DNA from: an uncultured Collinsella sp.
GTDB taxonomy: Bacteria > Actinomycetota > Coriobacteriia > Coriobacteriales > Coriobacteriaceae
DNA: 16,764 nt
Direction: 5' to 3'
NCBI GenBank assembly: GCA_900548495.1
Contig: URKT01000044.1
Span: 1-16,764, forward strand
Shown here: in pieces, positions 1-6,272 of the stretch
Layout of the letters: each line of letters starts with the position of its first letter
Position numbering within the stretch: the first letter of the stretch is position 1
Made by a program: the position numbers and the translations under genes
The notes under the pieces: model-generated
Database searches by the model: none
What the model was told of the DNA's origin: nothing
Seen by the model: only the letters and a program-made list of their open reading frames with translations

Positions 1-212
1 ATATTGAGCTTAGCCGGGCCGATGCGGGTGGCGTCTCGTCCGTGTCCGTTTCCGGCGAGGTCAAGCCGTTGCCTGTGATCGGTGCGTTTGCGCAGGCTAT
101 GGGTGGTACCGCCGAGGGTGGCTACGTTGAGCTCAAGGTCGATGTCTCGTATCAATCACGTCCCGAATGGCTGGAGGGAGATTATGATTCGTGGATTGCT
201 GCATGGGATTAA
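1..212 (+). CDS. 3' end of a pilus-operon protein (partial)
   Basis: An open frame entering from the left edge (first full codon at base 3) ends at TAA 210-212 and gives about 69 residues, with a tail rich in V/S/G and ending in Y-D-S-W-I-A-A-W-D. There is no start in the window, so the gene is truncated by the contig edge. Its stop lies 29 bases inside the next gene, and the next two genes are TadG- and TadE-like, so it probably belongs to the same Flp/Tad pilus operon, perhaps as another small pseudopilin. That role is inferred only from position and from the extracytoplasmic-looking composition; no domain can be named from this fragment. Confidence 0.6.
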   Translation, partial: IELSRADAGGVSSVSVSGEVKPLPVIGAFAQAMGGTAEGGYVELKVDVSYQSRPEWLEGDYDSWIAAWD

Positions 213-2337
213 GCGTTTCTGGTCTAGACGCGTTTTGACGCGCCGTCCGAGCTGCCATCGCAAGCGAGGCGGCTTTATGGGCCGCGCCGGTATCGACCTG
301 TTTATCGAAGACGGTGCCTACACCACGCTTTCTTCTGCCGTGGTCATCCTAGTGGTGCTCACGTTGTTGTTTTCGTCGACCGCGGCGATATGGAGCATGT
401 CGCGCGCGGGGGACACCCAGGTGGCGGCCGATAGCGGCGCGCTGGCGGGTGCCAACGTAGTGTCGTCCTATCACACGGCTGCCACGGTGGTTGATGCGAG
501 CATCTTGAGTCTGGGGCTAGCGGGGTTTGCCACGATCGGGACGGGCCTGGTCGCCATCCTCATCCCGGGTGCCGAACCAGTTGCCGGCAATATGGTCGAC
601 ACCGGGATTGAGATCATTAAAACGCGCAACAAGTTTGCCAAAAGCGCATCGGAAGGCTTACAGAAAATCGAGACGGCTCTGCCGTATCTGATTGCCGCGC
701 GTGCCACGCAGGCGGTGTCGGCGCAGGATACCGATAGTGTGACCTATACCGGTACGGCGCTTGCTGTGCCCAGGACATCCGAGTCGGACTTCGCTGCGCT
801 CAAAGGGTCAGAGATCTCGACCGATGCCATTAAAGACACATCAGATGATTTAGAGCGTGCGGCCGAGGAGCTGCGGAAGGCTTCTGAGGACACGGCGAAG
901 GCTAAAGAGCGCGCTTGGCTGGCGGATTGTGGCGGGTCGGACGAGAGTTCGATTGGCAAGTACTCGTGTATGTGGGAGCGTGCGAAAAAACTAGCAGAAC
1001 TATCTGACAGCCAGAACCGTCATGAAAAGTCGAGCATCACATGGGAGCCGCAAATAGCGCTCGATCGCGCGAAAACCTATTACCGACAGCGCTTGGCGAA
1101 TGAAAAACCTCAGGGATCGAGCGTCGAGATGAAAGCGCAGTCAGCCGCTCGAAAAGCGTTCTATGCCTATGCGATTGAAGAGGTCGATCGAGCATACATA
1201 AAAGATGATGGCGAACGGTTTTCTGCCTATATCCCACTATTGCCGCGTGTCCCAAACGAGGTGCGGCCGACCGAACTTTACACCGATGCCGCATGGCCTG
1301 TAAGCAACAACGACGGCAGAACATACCTGCATTATGGAGTCGAATGCCCCGTCTATCAGAAAGGGACTCCGAGTGGGCTGGCATCTGTTGCTGATTATGA
1401 TGGTCGTGATACATGCGAAGCGTGCGGCTTCGGCGTGGTTACGCTTGGAAGCGCCCTCATGCCGCCATCGTTCATCGAAAACGGCTTCGAGTACCACTTT
1501 GACAAGTTCAAAGAGGCTCTGGAAGACTACGTCGAATGCCGCAACAAAGAGCTCGAGCTCGAGCGTCAGACCGAAGACGAGGCCGATCGTGCGGGCAATA
1601 CGTTTGACCAGGCCATCAAGGAGCTTTCGGGCGAGCGTCCGCGTATCGCTCCGCCCGGTCGCAACGGCGTGGTCGCCTTTGCGGTTACGGGTGCCATCTC
1701 GAGCCCCGACGAGCTCAACTCTTCGTTTAACACGGCAGTCAGGCTTGGCAATCGCGGTGCTATCTCTGGCGCGGTGCTGGCACCCGATGACGCGACGGCG
1801 CAAAACAACGTGCTTTCGCGATTTTTCTCGACATTGAAGGAACGCTCGGGCGGCGTTGCCGGCGTGCTCGACGGCGTCATGGATGTTTGGGGACGGCTGC
1901 TCGTAGGATACGGTGATATTCAAGGTTCGGCCGACGAACTTATGGACGAGATGATTAAAGGCCTAGGAGGGGGCAGCGGCGCGTTGGGCTCCATTGCATC
2001 GTGGCTCGGCGATACCGTTTCGGCGTCCGTGGCGGCGCTGGGTTTGGAACCGTGCGACTTGCGCCTGCGAAAGCCGGTGCTGACCGATTCCGCCAACGTC
2101 ATTAAGAGTCCGGGGTCTGACATTGCGGGTCTCTCTCAAACGCAAGACAAACTGCGAAGTATTCCGTTGGGCGTGACCGATCCCAAGGCGCTTTGCGAGG
2201 CGTTGGAATATCAAGTCGAACGCACCATTAGCGGTACGGTGTTCACACTTGCGGAGATTCCTCTGCCCGGCGGCGGCTCCATCCCGCTCACCGTCGATGT
2301 CGCCACGCTGGTTGGCGCTCTGGGCGGTGGGTCGTAA
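184..2337 (+). CDS. TadG-like pilus assembly / membrane-anchored surface protein
   Basis: The protein has 717 residues. I chose ATG 184 because a strong Shine-Dalgarno (GGAGGGAG, 173-180) precedes it; the frame is open further upstream but without such a signal. A basic N-terminus (residues 1-35) is followed by a membrane segment at about 51-72, and then by A-A-D-S-G-A-L-A-G-A (81-90), a form of the motif found after the membrane helix in TadG/TadE-like Flp pilus proteins. A second hydrophobic stretch lies near 105-128. A charged, probably helical region follows (about 230-300), then a segment with several cysteines including C-x-x-C, and a Gly-rich C-terminus. The long exported portion matches no domain I recognise. 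It overlaps the upstream gene by 29 bases and the next start by one base (TAATG), so translation is probably coupled. Bases of roughly 960-1420 look less GC-rich than the flanks. The family call rests on the N-terminus and on the TadE-like neighbour. Confidence 0.7.
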   Translation: MIRGLLHGIKRFWSRRVLTRRPSCHRKRGGFMGRAGIDLFIEDGAYTTLSSAVVILVVLTLLFSSTAAIWSMSRAGDTQVAADSGALAGANVVSSYHTAATVVDASILSLGLAGFATIGTGLVAILIPGAEPVAGNMVDTGIEIIKTRNKFAKSASEGLQKIETALPYLIAARATQAVSAQDTDSVTYTGTALAVPRTSESDFAALKGSEISTDAIKDTSDDLERAAEELRKASEDTAKAKERAWLADCGGSDESSIGKYSCMWERAKKLAELSDSQNRHEKSSITWEPQIALDRAKTYYRQRLANEKPQGSSVEMKAQSAARKAFYAYAIEEVDRAYIKDDGERFSAYIPLLPRVPNEVRPTELYTDAAWPVSNNDGRTYLHYGVECPVYQKGTPSGLASVADYDGRDTCEACGFGVVTLGSALMPPSFIENGFEYHFDKFKEALEDYVECRNKELELERQTEDEADRAGNTFDQAIKELSGERPRIAPPGRNGVVAFAVTGAISSPDELNSSFNTAVRLGNRGAISGAVLAPDDATAQNNVLSRFFSTLKERSGGVAGVLDGVMDVWGRLLVGYGDIQGSADELMDEMIKGLGGGSGALGSIASWLGDTVSASVAALGLEPCDLRLRKPVLTDSANVIKSPGSDIAGLSQTQDKLRSIPLGVTDPKALCEALEYQVERTISGTVFTLAEIPLPGGGSIPLTVDVATLVGALGGGS

Positions 2338-2813
2338 TGAGTATCCGCATGCGTCTGCGCGAGGAGCGCGCCCAAGCGACGGTTGAGATGGCAGTGGTTA
2401 CGCCCGTTTTGCTGGTGCTGGCACTCATCGTGTACAACGTCATGATCTTTGCCGGCGCTGTCGCGCGCTTCGACCGCGTGGTGCCCGACATCGTGCTAGC
2501 GCATGCCGTGGCGTCGGAGGGGGAGGGCGACGAAAGCTCTGCCGATGCCTCGGCGACGGTTCAGACTCAAATTCTGAATGCCATGGAAGGCTATGACTTG
2601 CAGATCGAAGTGTCGAGCGAGCAAGGCGCGGAGGCATCGGATGGTGGCCTGCTCTCCCTATCCGGTACGTTTAGGACCTACACCTGCACCATGCACTATG
2701 AGCCGTGGCCGACTTCTCTCAGCATCGCTGGCGTTCCGCTGGGGGCGCCGACAACGTTGTCGCACGAGCGTGCGGTGACGGTCGATCCATGGCGTCCGGG
2801 GGTGGTCATGTGA
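2337..2813 (+). CDS. TadE-like pseudopilin
   Basis: The protein has 158 residues. A short basic leader is followed by R-A-Q-A-T-V-E-M (11-18) and a hydrophobic helix to about residue 39. This is the classical TadE/TadF pattern, in which a small residue, T-V-E and a membrane helix form a prepilin-like N-terminus handled by the Tad pilus machinery. The rest is a small extracytoplasmic domain with one cysteine. The start overlaps the stop of the TadG-like gene (TAATG), and the stop overlaps a GTG start of the next gene (ATGTGA), so three genes are packed without gaps. Known TadE proteins are minor pilins needed for Flp pilus assembly; the same role is inferred here. The ATPase, secretin and prepilin peptidase genes must lie outside the window. 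Confidence 0.75.
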   Translation: MSIRMRLREERAQATVEMAVVTPVLLVLALIVYNVMIFAGAVARFDRVVPDIVLAHAVASEGEGDESSADASATVQTQILNAMEGYDLQIEVSSEQGAEASDGGLLSLSGTFRTYTCTMHYEPWPTSLSIAGVPLGAPTTLSHERAVTVDPWRPGVVM

Positions 2814-3169
2814 CCGCGGTCTCGTCCTACATCGTCTACGCGCGGGCACTCAATAGGCTGGGTTGGACGCCGGCCGAGTTTGTGGTGGCGGAGTCGTTTG
2901 TCGTGCGCCTGCGCGGCATGCTGGGACGGCGTCCGGTTGCCGCCAACGGCCTGCCGCTCGTCATGGCGTTTCCACGCTGCTCTTCGGTCCATACGTGTTT
3001 TATGGCCTATCCCATCGACATCGCCTTCATCGATCGCGACGGCAATATCCTCGCGCGCTACGAAAACGTCCGCCCTTGGCGCATGTGCTCCTGCCCCGGC
3101 GCCTGGGCCGTACTAGAGCGTCCTTCAATCATTGTTTCGACTCCTGCTCTCCAACGCGTGCCGGCTTAA
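2810..3169 (+). CDS. DUF192 family protein
   Basis: From GTG 2810 the protein has 119 residues. I prefer this start because it overlaps the TadE-like stop and has a G-rich ribosome-binding stretch about seven bases upstream; ATG 2789 in the same frame is possible. The sequence shows the DUF192 layout: V-x-R-L-R-G-M-L-G-R-R near the N-terminus, then M-A-F-P, C-F-M-A-Y-P-I-D-I-A-F-I-D-R-D-G and the closing region V-R-P-W. DUF192 is a small beta-barrel-like fold of unknown biochemical role; many relatives are exported, but no signal peptide is visible here. Its translational coupling to TadE/TadG-like genes suggests a part in pilus biogenesis or surface export, which is an inference. No clear terminator follows, and the next gene has its own ribosome-binding site and an operator-like palindrome. 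Confidence 0.75.
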   Translation: MTAVSSYIVYARALNRLGWTPAEFVVAESFVVRLRGMLGRRPVAANGLPLVMAFPRCSSVHTCFMAYPIDIAFIDRDGNILARYENVRPWRMCSCPGAWAVLERPSIIVSTPALQRVPA

Positions 3170-3187
3170 GAATTGGCGACAGTGGAC

Positions 3188-3202
3188 TTTCGTCATACGA
3201 AA
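3188..3202. promoter_or_regulatory. Palindromic operator candidate upstream of toxin-antitoxin pair
   Basis: TTTCGT-CAT-ACGAAA is a perfect six-base inverted repeat with a three-base centre, ending 25 bases before the toxin start. A possible -35 (TTGGCG, 3173-3178) and a weak -10 (TACGAA, 3196-3201) spaced by 17 bases would place the palindrome over the promoter. Ribbon-helix-helix antitoxins usually repress their own operon through such short palindromes, so this is the likely autoregulatory site. The promoter elements are weak matches. Confidence 0.45.
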
Positions 3203-3227
3203 TTGGGTAAGATGGAGGAGAAGATGC

Positions 3228-3494
3228 ATGGATGTTGAGATCCATCCCAACGCTAAAAAGCACCTGACGGAAAAGCAGGTGCTTAGCGCTTGGCTTGCGG
3301 TTACTGAGTGCATTCGTCGCGAGTCGAAGGACGAGCCGCCGAGATGGCTTGCGATTGGATGGCTCCCAGACGGACGAAGCGTGGAGCTTGTCGCGGTCGA
3401 GCTTGTCCGTGGGTGGCTTATCATTCATGCCTTGTCTCCAGTCCAGAAGAAATTTTGGCAGGAGATTGAACAGGCTCGGCAAAGGGGTCGATGA
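3228..3494 (+). CDS. BrnT-like toxin of a type II toxin-antitoxin pair
   Basis: An 88-residue protein starts at ATG 3228, with GGAGGAG seven bases upstream; a longer open frame upstream has no ribosome-binding site. It begins with H-P-N-A-K-K-H-L-T and continues with W-L-A-I-G, P-D-G-R-S-V-E-L-V-A-V and I-I-H-A-L. That pattern (H-P-x-A-x-K-H at the start, a central strand pair, a late I-I-H-A) resembles actinobacterial BrnT/RelE-fold small proteins that pair with a ribbon-helix-helix protein. BrnT toxins are ribonucleases of the RelE fold. The stop overlaps the following antitoxin start (ATGA), and toxin-first order is typical of brnTA and hicAB operons. Toxic activity is inferred from family resemblance and context; the match is to the pattern and no catalytic residue could be verified. 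Confidence 0.6.
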   Translation: MDVEIHPNAKKHLTEKQVLSAWLAVTECIRRESKDEPPRWLAIGWLPDGRSVELVAVELVRGWLIIHALSPVQKKFWQEIEQARQRGR

Positions 3495-3778
3495 TGGGCA
3501 AGACGTATACGGCCGCTAATGGTCAGGTTGTAACGGATGAAATGATTGACGCGTGGTGCGAGTCGTACGAGCGCGGAGAGTTTCCGGATGGCGAACACAC
3601 CGTTGGTGGGATCGTGCATGGACGGCCCCCGCTCTCAGGTGAGGGGACGGCAACGCTGTCGGTCAAGATTCCTCTGGGAATGAAGGAGGCCATTCGTCGA
3701 CGGGCGGCTGCCGAGGGGATGACGCCAAGTGAGTTTGCCCGTGCGGCTCTGAGTGAAAAACTTCTTGCTGCCGGCTGA
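3491..3778 (+). CDS. Ribbon-helix-helix (CopG-like) antitoxin
   Basis: The product has 95 residues from ATG 3491, or 94 from ATG 3494, which sits better behind AAAGGGG at 3481-3487. The N-terminal half (V-T-D-E-M-I-D-A-W-C-E-S-Y-E-R-G-E-F-P) is of the kind seen in actinobacterial antitoxins that wrap their toxin. The C-terminal part is a ribbon-helix-helix unit: beta strand A-T-L-S-V-K-I-P-L, helix G-M-K-E-A-I-R-R-R-A-A-A-E-G, turn M-T-P-S-E-F and a second helix. It should bind DNA as a dimer, repress its own promoter and neutralise the upstream toxin. The DNA-binding unit being C-terminal with the toxin-binding part first is unlike classical CopG but is common in this group. It overlaps the toxin gene by four bases. 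Confidence 0.7.
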   Translation: MMGKTYTAANGQVVTDEMIDAWCESYERGEFPDGEHTVGGIVHGRPPLSGEGTATLSVKIPLGMKEAIRRRAAAEGMTPSEFARAALSEKLLAAG

Positions 3779-3841
3779 TGCCTCTGACGTGCCGATTTAT
3801 AGAACCGAGGCTGTGCTCAAAAACTTTTTTAAAATTCTCGG

Positions 3842-3869
3842 TTGACCGGAACGCGTCCTTGGTTATACT
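3842..3869 (+). promoter_or_regulatory. Promoter of tRNA-Phe
   Basis: TTGACC (3842-3847) and TATACT (3864-3869) are separated by 16 bases and lie about 32 bases before the tRNA. This is a strong sigma-70-type (SigA) promoter. The -35 box overlaps the right arm of a seven-base inverted repeat (AACCGAG 3803-3809 / CTCGGTT 3837-3843). Confidence 0.75.
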
Positions 3870-3901
3870 AATCAAGCCTTGAAACAAGGCACACCTCAAA
3901 T

Positions 3902-3974
<73 letters not shown>

Positions 3975-3987
3975 CCTTGAATTGACT

Positions 3988-4017
3988 AGGACCTCTGCAA
4001 AGGGGTCCTTTTCTTTT
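3988..4017 (+). terminator. Rho-independent terminator of tRNA-Phe
   Basis: AGGACC (3988-3993) pairs with GGTCCT (4004-4009) and is followed by TTTTCTTTT. It begins about ten bases after the tRNA 3' end. Confidence 0.85.
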
Positions 4018-4152
4018 ATTGAGGGCTCTGCGGAAATTGCGTCCCGGAATTTGGCTTCAGAGTGGGATGCGCTTTCCGGCGCTTACTTCCGACGTGCGTG
4101 CACATCTCGGGCCCGCCCGCTCAGACATTCCTCCCGCTTTTGCGCCACTTTA

Positions 4153-4171
4153 CAGACCGTTCGGTCGTCTG
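4153..4171. promoter_or_regulatory. TetR-type operator candidate and promoter of the GH5-like gene
   Basis: GACCG-TT-CGGTC (4155-4166) is a perfect inverted repeat, and the outer bases CAGAC / GTCTG (4153-4157, 4167-4171) extend it with one extra base on the right. Palindromes of the form AGACCG-N2-CGGTCT are typical of TetR-family operators. A -10 box TATACT lies at 4186-4191, about 66 bases before the ATG at 4257, and the palindrome covers the expected -35 position. No regulator gene is in the window. The rest of 4018-4256 shows no other feature. Confidence 0.45.
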
Positions 4172-4256
4172 TCCGCATGCGCGGGTATACTCAAAACGAT
4201 ACTTTTCCTATGCAATACGATGCAGGCTCGGCCTGCACGATCCGAAGGGGGCAGTG

Positions 4257-5318
4257 ATGGAGAGGATACTCGGCGTTAATCTCTCTGGCTGGTTTATTCC
4301 CGAGCCTTGGGTGACCCCGTCGCTATACGCGGCGACCGGTGCATCCAACGCGGCCGAGCTGCAGGAGGCCATGGGCACCGCCGCCTATAACGAGCGCATG
4401 CGCCGTCATTACGAGACGTTTGTGAGCGAGGACGATTTCCGTCGCATGGCGCAGATCGGCCTCAACGCCGTGCGCCTGCCGGTGCCTTGGTATGCCTTTG
4501 GCTCACAGGAGTCCGATGTCTCCTACATCTCGGTTGTCGATTACATCGACCGCGCGATTGAGTGGGCTGCCAAGTACAACATTCGCGTGCTGCTTGACCT
4601 GGCGACTGTGCCCGGTGGCCAGGGCGATTCCAACGATTCGCCCGCCACGCCGGAGGCTGTTGCCGAGTGGCATTCGTCCACCAACGGTCGTCATGTCGCA
4701 CTCGACGTGCTCGAGCGCTTGGCCGATCGCTACGGCGAGGCCGAGAGCCTGCTGGGTATTGAGCTGCTGGATACGCCGCAGATGAGTGTCCGCAAGAGCC
4801 TCTTCACCATGACGGATGGCATTCCTGCTCACTACCTGCGCAATTTCTATCGCGATGCTTACGAGCTCGTCCGTTCGTATATGCCCGAGGATAAGATCGT
4901 CGTCTTTTCGTCTTCGGGACATCCCAGCGAGTGGAAGCATTTTATGCGCGGCGCTAAGTACAAGAACGTCTACATGGACCTTCACCTGTACCATTACCGC
5001 GACGAGCATGCGCTCGACATCACGAGCCCCCGCGGGCTGACGACGGCGATTTCGCGTAACAAGCGCGAGCTTAAAGAAGCGATTTCAACTGGGTTCCCCG
5101 TGCTGGTGGGCGAATGGTCGGGCGCGGCGATCTTTGCCAACTCGTCGGTTACGCCCGAGGGCCGCAATGCCTACGAGCGCGTGTTTATCGCCAACCAACT
5201 GGCTTCGTTTGCACCGGCTGCCGGTTGGTTCTTCCAAACGTGGAAGACCGAGAAGCGCATTGCAGCATGGGACGCCCGCGCGGCGCTCGGTACGCTCGAG
5301 CGTGGCATGATTGAATAG
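4257..5318 (+). CDS. GH5-like glycosidase homologue lacking the acid/base glutamate
   Basis: The protein has 353 residues; ATG 4257 follows AAGGGGG, and the frame is open but unsupported further upstream. No signal peptide is present, so it is cytosolic. The order of motifs is that of GH5 beta-glucanases of the exo-1,3-glucanase type: G-V-N-L-S-G-W near the start, E-D-D-F-R-R-M-A-x-I-G-L-N-A-V-R-L-P-V-P-W with R73, H243-L-Y245-H-Y, the nucleophile region V-L-V-G-E286-W, and a late W-F-F-Q-T-W-K. At the place of the family N-E-P motif, where E is the catalytic acid/base, the sequence reads I-E-L-L-D172-T173-P. The nucleophile is kept but N-E is replaced by D-T, so normal retaining hydrolysis should be impaired. 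The gene ends six bases before rsmI, suggesting an operon. It could be a degenerate hydrolase, a sugar-binding or sensing protein, or an enzyme with a relocated acid/base. Confidence 0.8.
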   Translation: MERILGVNLSGWFIPEPWVTPSLYAATGASNAAELQEAMGTAAYNERMRRHYETFVSEDDFRRMAQIGLNAVRLPVPWYAFGSQESDVSYISVVDYIDRAIEWAAKYNIRVLLDLATVPGGQGDSNDSPATPEAVAEWHSSTNGRHVALDVLERLADRYGEAESLLGIELLDTPQMSVRKSLFTMTDGIPAHYLRNFYRDAYELVRSYMPEDKIVVFSSSGHPSEWKHFMRGAKYKNVYMDLHLYHYRDEHALDITSPRGLTTAISRNKRELKEAISTGFPVLVGEWSGAAIFANSSVTPEGRNAYERVFIANQLASFAPAAGWFFQTWKTEKRIAAWDARAALGTLERGMIE

Positions 5319-5324
5319 GTTGAT

Positions 5325-6203
5325 ATGACGCAAAACAGCGCCCATACGGGCAAACTCTATGTGGTCGGCACGCCCATCGGCAACCTGGGCGACCTGTCCC
5401 CGCGCGTTGGCGAGGCGTTTGCCGCCGCCGATGCCATCTGCTGCGAAGACACGCGTGTGACGTCAAAGCTGCTGATGCACCTGGGCATTTCCAAGCCGCT
5501 TGTCCGTTGTGACGAGAATGTGATCGCCAGCCGCGCCGCCGGCCTGGTCGACCGTCTGCTGACGGGGGAGACCCTCGCCTTTGCCTCGGACGCCGGCATG
5601 CCGAGCGTGTCCGATCCCGGCCAGGCGCTGGTCGAGGCGGCGCGTGAGGCCGATGTGCCCGTCGAAGTTATTCCCGGGCCCTCTGCTTGCGTCACAGCGC
5701 TCGTTTCGTCCGGCATTTCCTGCGAGCATTTTTTCTTCGAGGGCTTTTTGGGTCGAAAGCACGGCGACCGTGTGCGCCGTTTGCAGCGCCTTGCCGTGGT
5801 GCCCGGCGCGCTCATCTTCTACGAGTCTCCACATCGCATCGTGGCGACGCTCGAGGCCGTGGCGGAGGTCTTTCCCCAACGTGAGGTTGCCGTCTGCCGC
5901 GAACTCACCAAGCTGCACGAGGAGGTCTTGCGCGGGCCCGCCGCCCAGCTCGCCGAGGAGCTGCGTGCTCGCGGCGAGGTAAAGGGCGAGATTGCGCTGG
6001 TCATCGCGCCGCCGAGCGAGGACGAGGAGGCCGGTATCGTGCCGGTTGGCGCAGCGGCAGCGGATCCCGACGAGGCCCTGCGCGAGGATATCCGCGCCGC
6101 GCTCGAGGAGGGAGAGCCCGCCTCTGCGGTGGCCAAGCGCCTGTCTCAGAAGTATTCGCGCCGCAAGCGCGATGTCTATGCCATGGTGCTCGATATGCAA
6201 TAG
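5325..6203 (+). CDS. rsmI: 16S rRNA (cytidine1402-2'-O)-methyltransferase RsmI
   Basis: The 292-residue protein has the usual RsmI length. It shows L-Y-V-V-G-T-P-I-G-N-L-G-D-L (11-24), C-E-D-T-R (40-44), S-D-A-G-M-P-S-V-S-D-P-G (88-99), the P-G-P-S-A region and F-Y-E-S-P-H-R, which together define this SAM-dependent tetrapyrrole-methylase-fold enzyme. The C-terminal helical part (D-E-A-L-R-E-D-I to the end) is the small extra domain found in RsmI. It 2'-O-methylates C1402 in the ribosomal P site, together with RsmH, to tune decoding. Its ATG is six bases after the GH5-like stop with only a weak ribosome-binding site, so translation is probably coupled to the upstream gene. Confidence 0.96.
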   Translation: MTQNSAHTGKLYVVGTPIGNLGDLSPRVGEAFAAADAICCEDTRVTSKLLMHLGISKPLVRCDENVIASRAAGLVDRLLTGETLAFASDAGMPSVSDPGQALVEAAREADVPVEVIPGPSACVTALVSSGISCEHFFFEGFLGRKHGDRVRRLQRLAVVPGALIFYESPHRIVATLEAVAEVFPQREVAVCRELTKLHEEVLRGPAAQLAEELRARGEVKGEIALVIAPPSEDEEAGIVPVGAAAADPDEALREDIRAALEEGEPASAVAKRLSQKYSRRKRDVYAMVLDMQ

Positions 6204-6227
6204 ATGGAGGATATCCAGCCCTTGCGC

Positions 6228-6264
6228 TAGAATCATCCCCTGTATGCAACGTTTTTCTGGAGGA
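6228..6264 (+). promoter_or_regulatory. Probable metG promoter -10 and ribosome-binding site
   Basis: A -10-like TAGAAT lies at 6228-6233 in the 69-base gap between rsmI and metG; the matching -35 (TGGAGG, 6205-6210) is poor. GGAGGA at 6259-6264 is a strong ribosome-binding site for ATG 6273. No leader structure such as a T-box fits in the gap. Confidence 0.4.
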
Positions 6265-6272
6265 CAAACCCC

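Noticed and set aside
3803..3843. Inverted repeat AACCGAG / CTCGGTT as a terminator for the toxin-antitoxin pair
   Set aside because: The loop is 27 bases, and no T-run follows the right arm, which instead overlaps the -35 box of the tRNA-Phe promoter. It is at best a weak regulatory structure.
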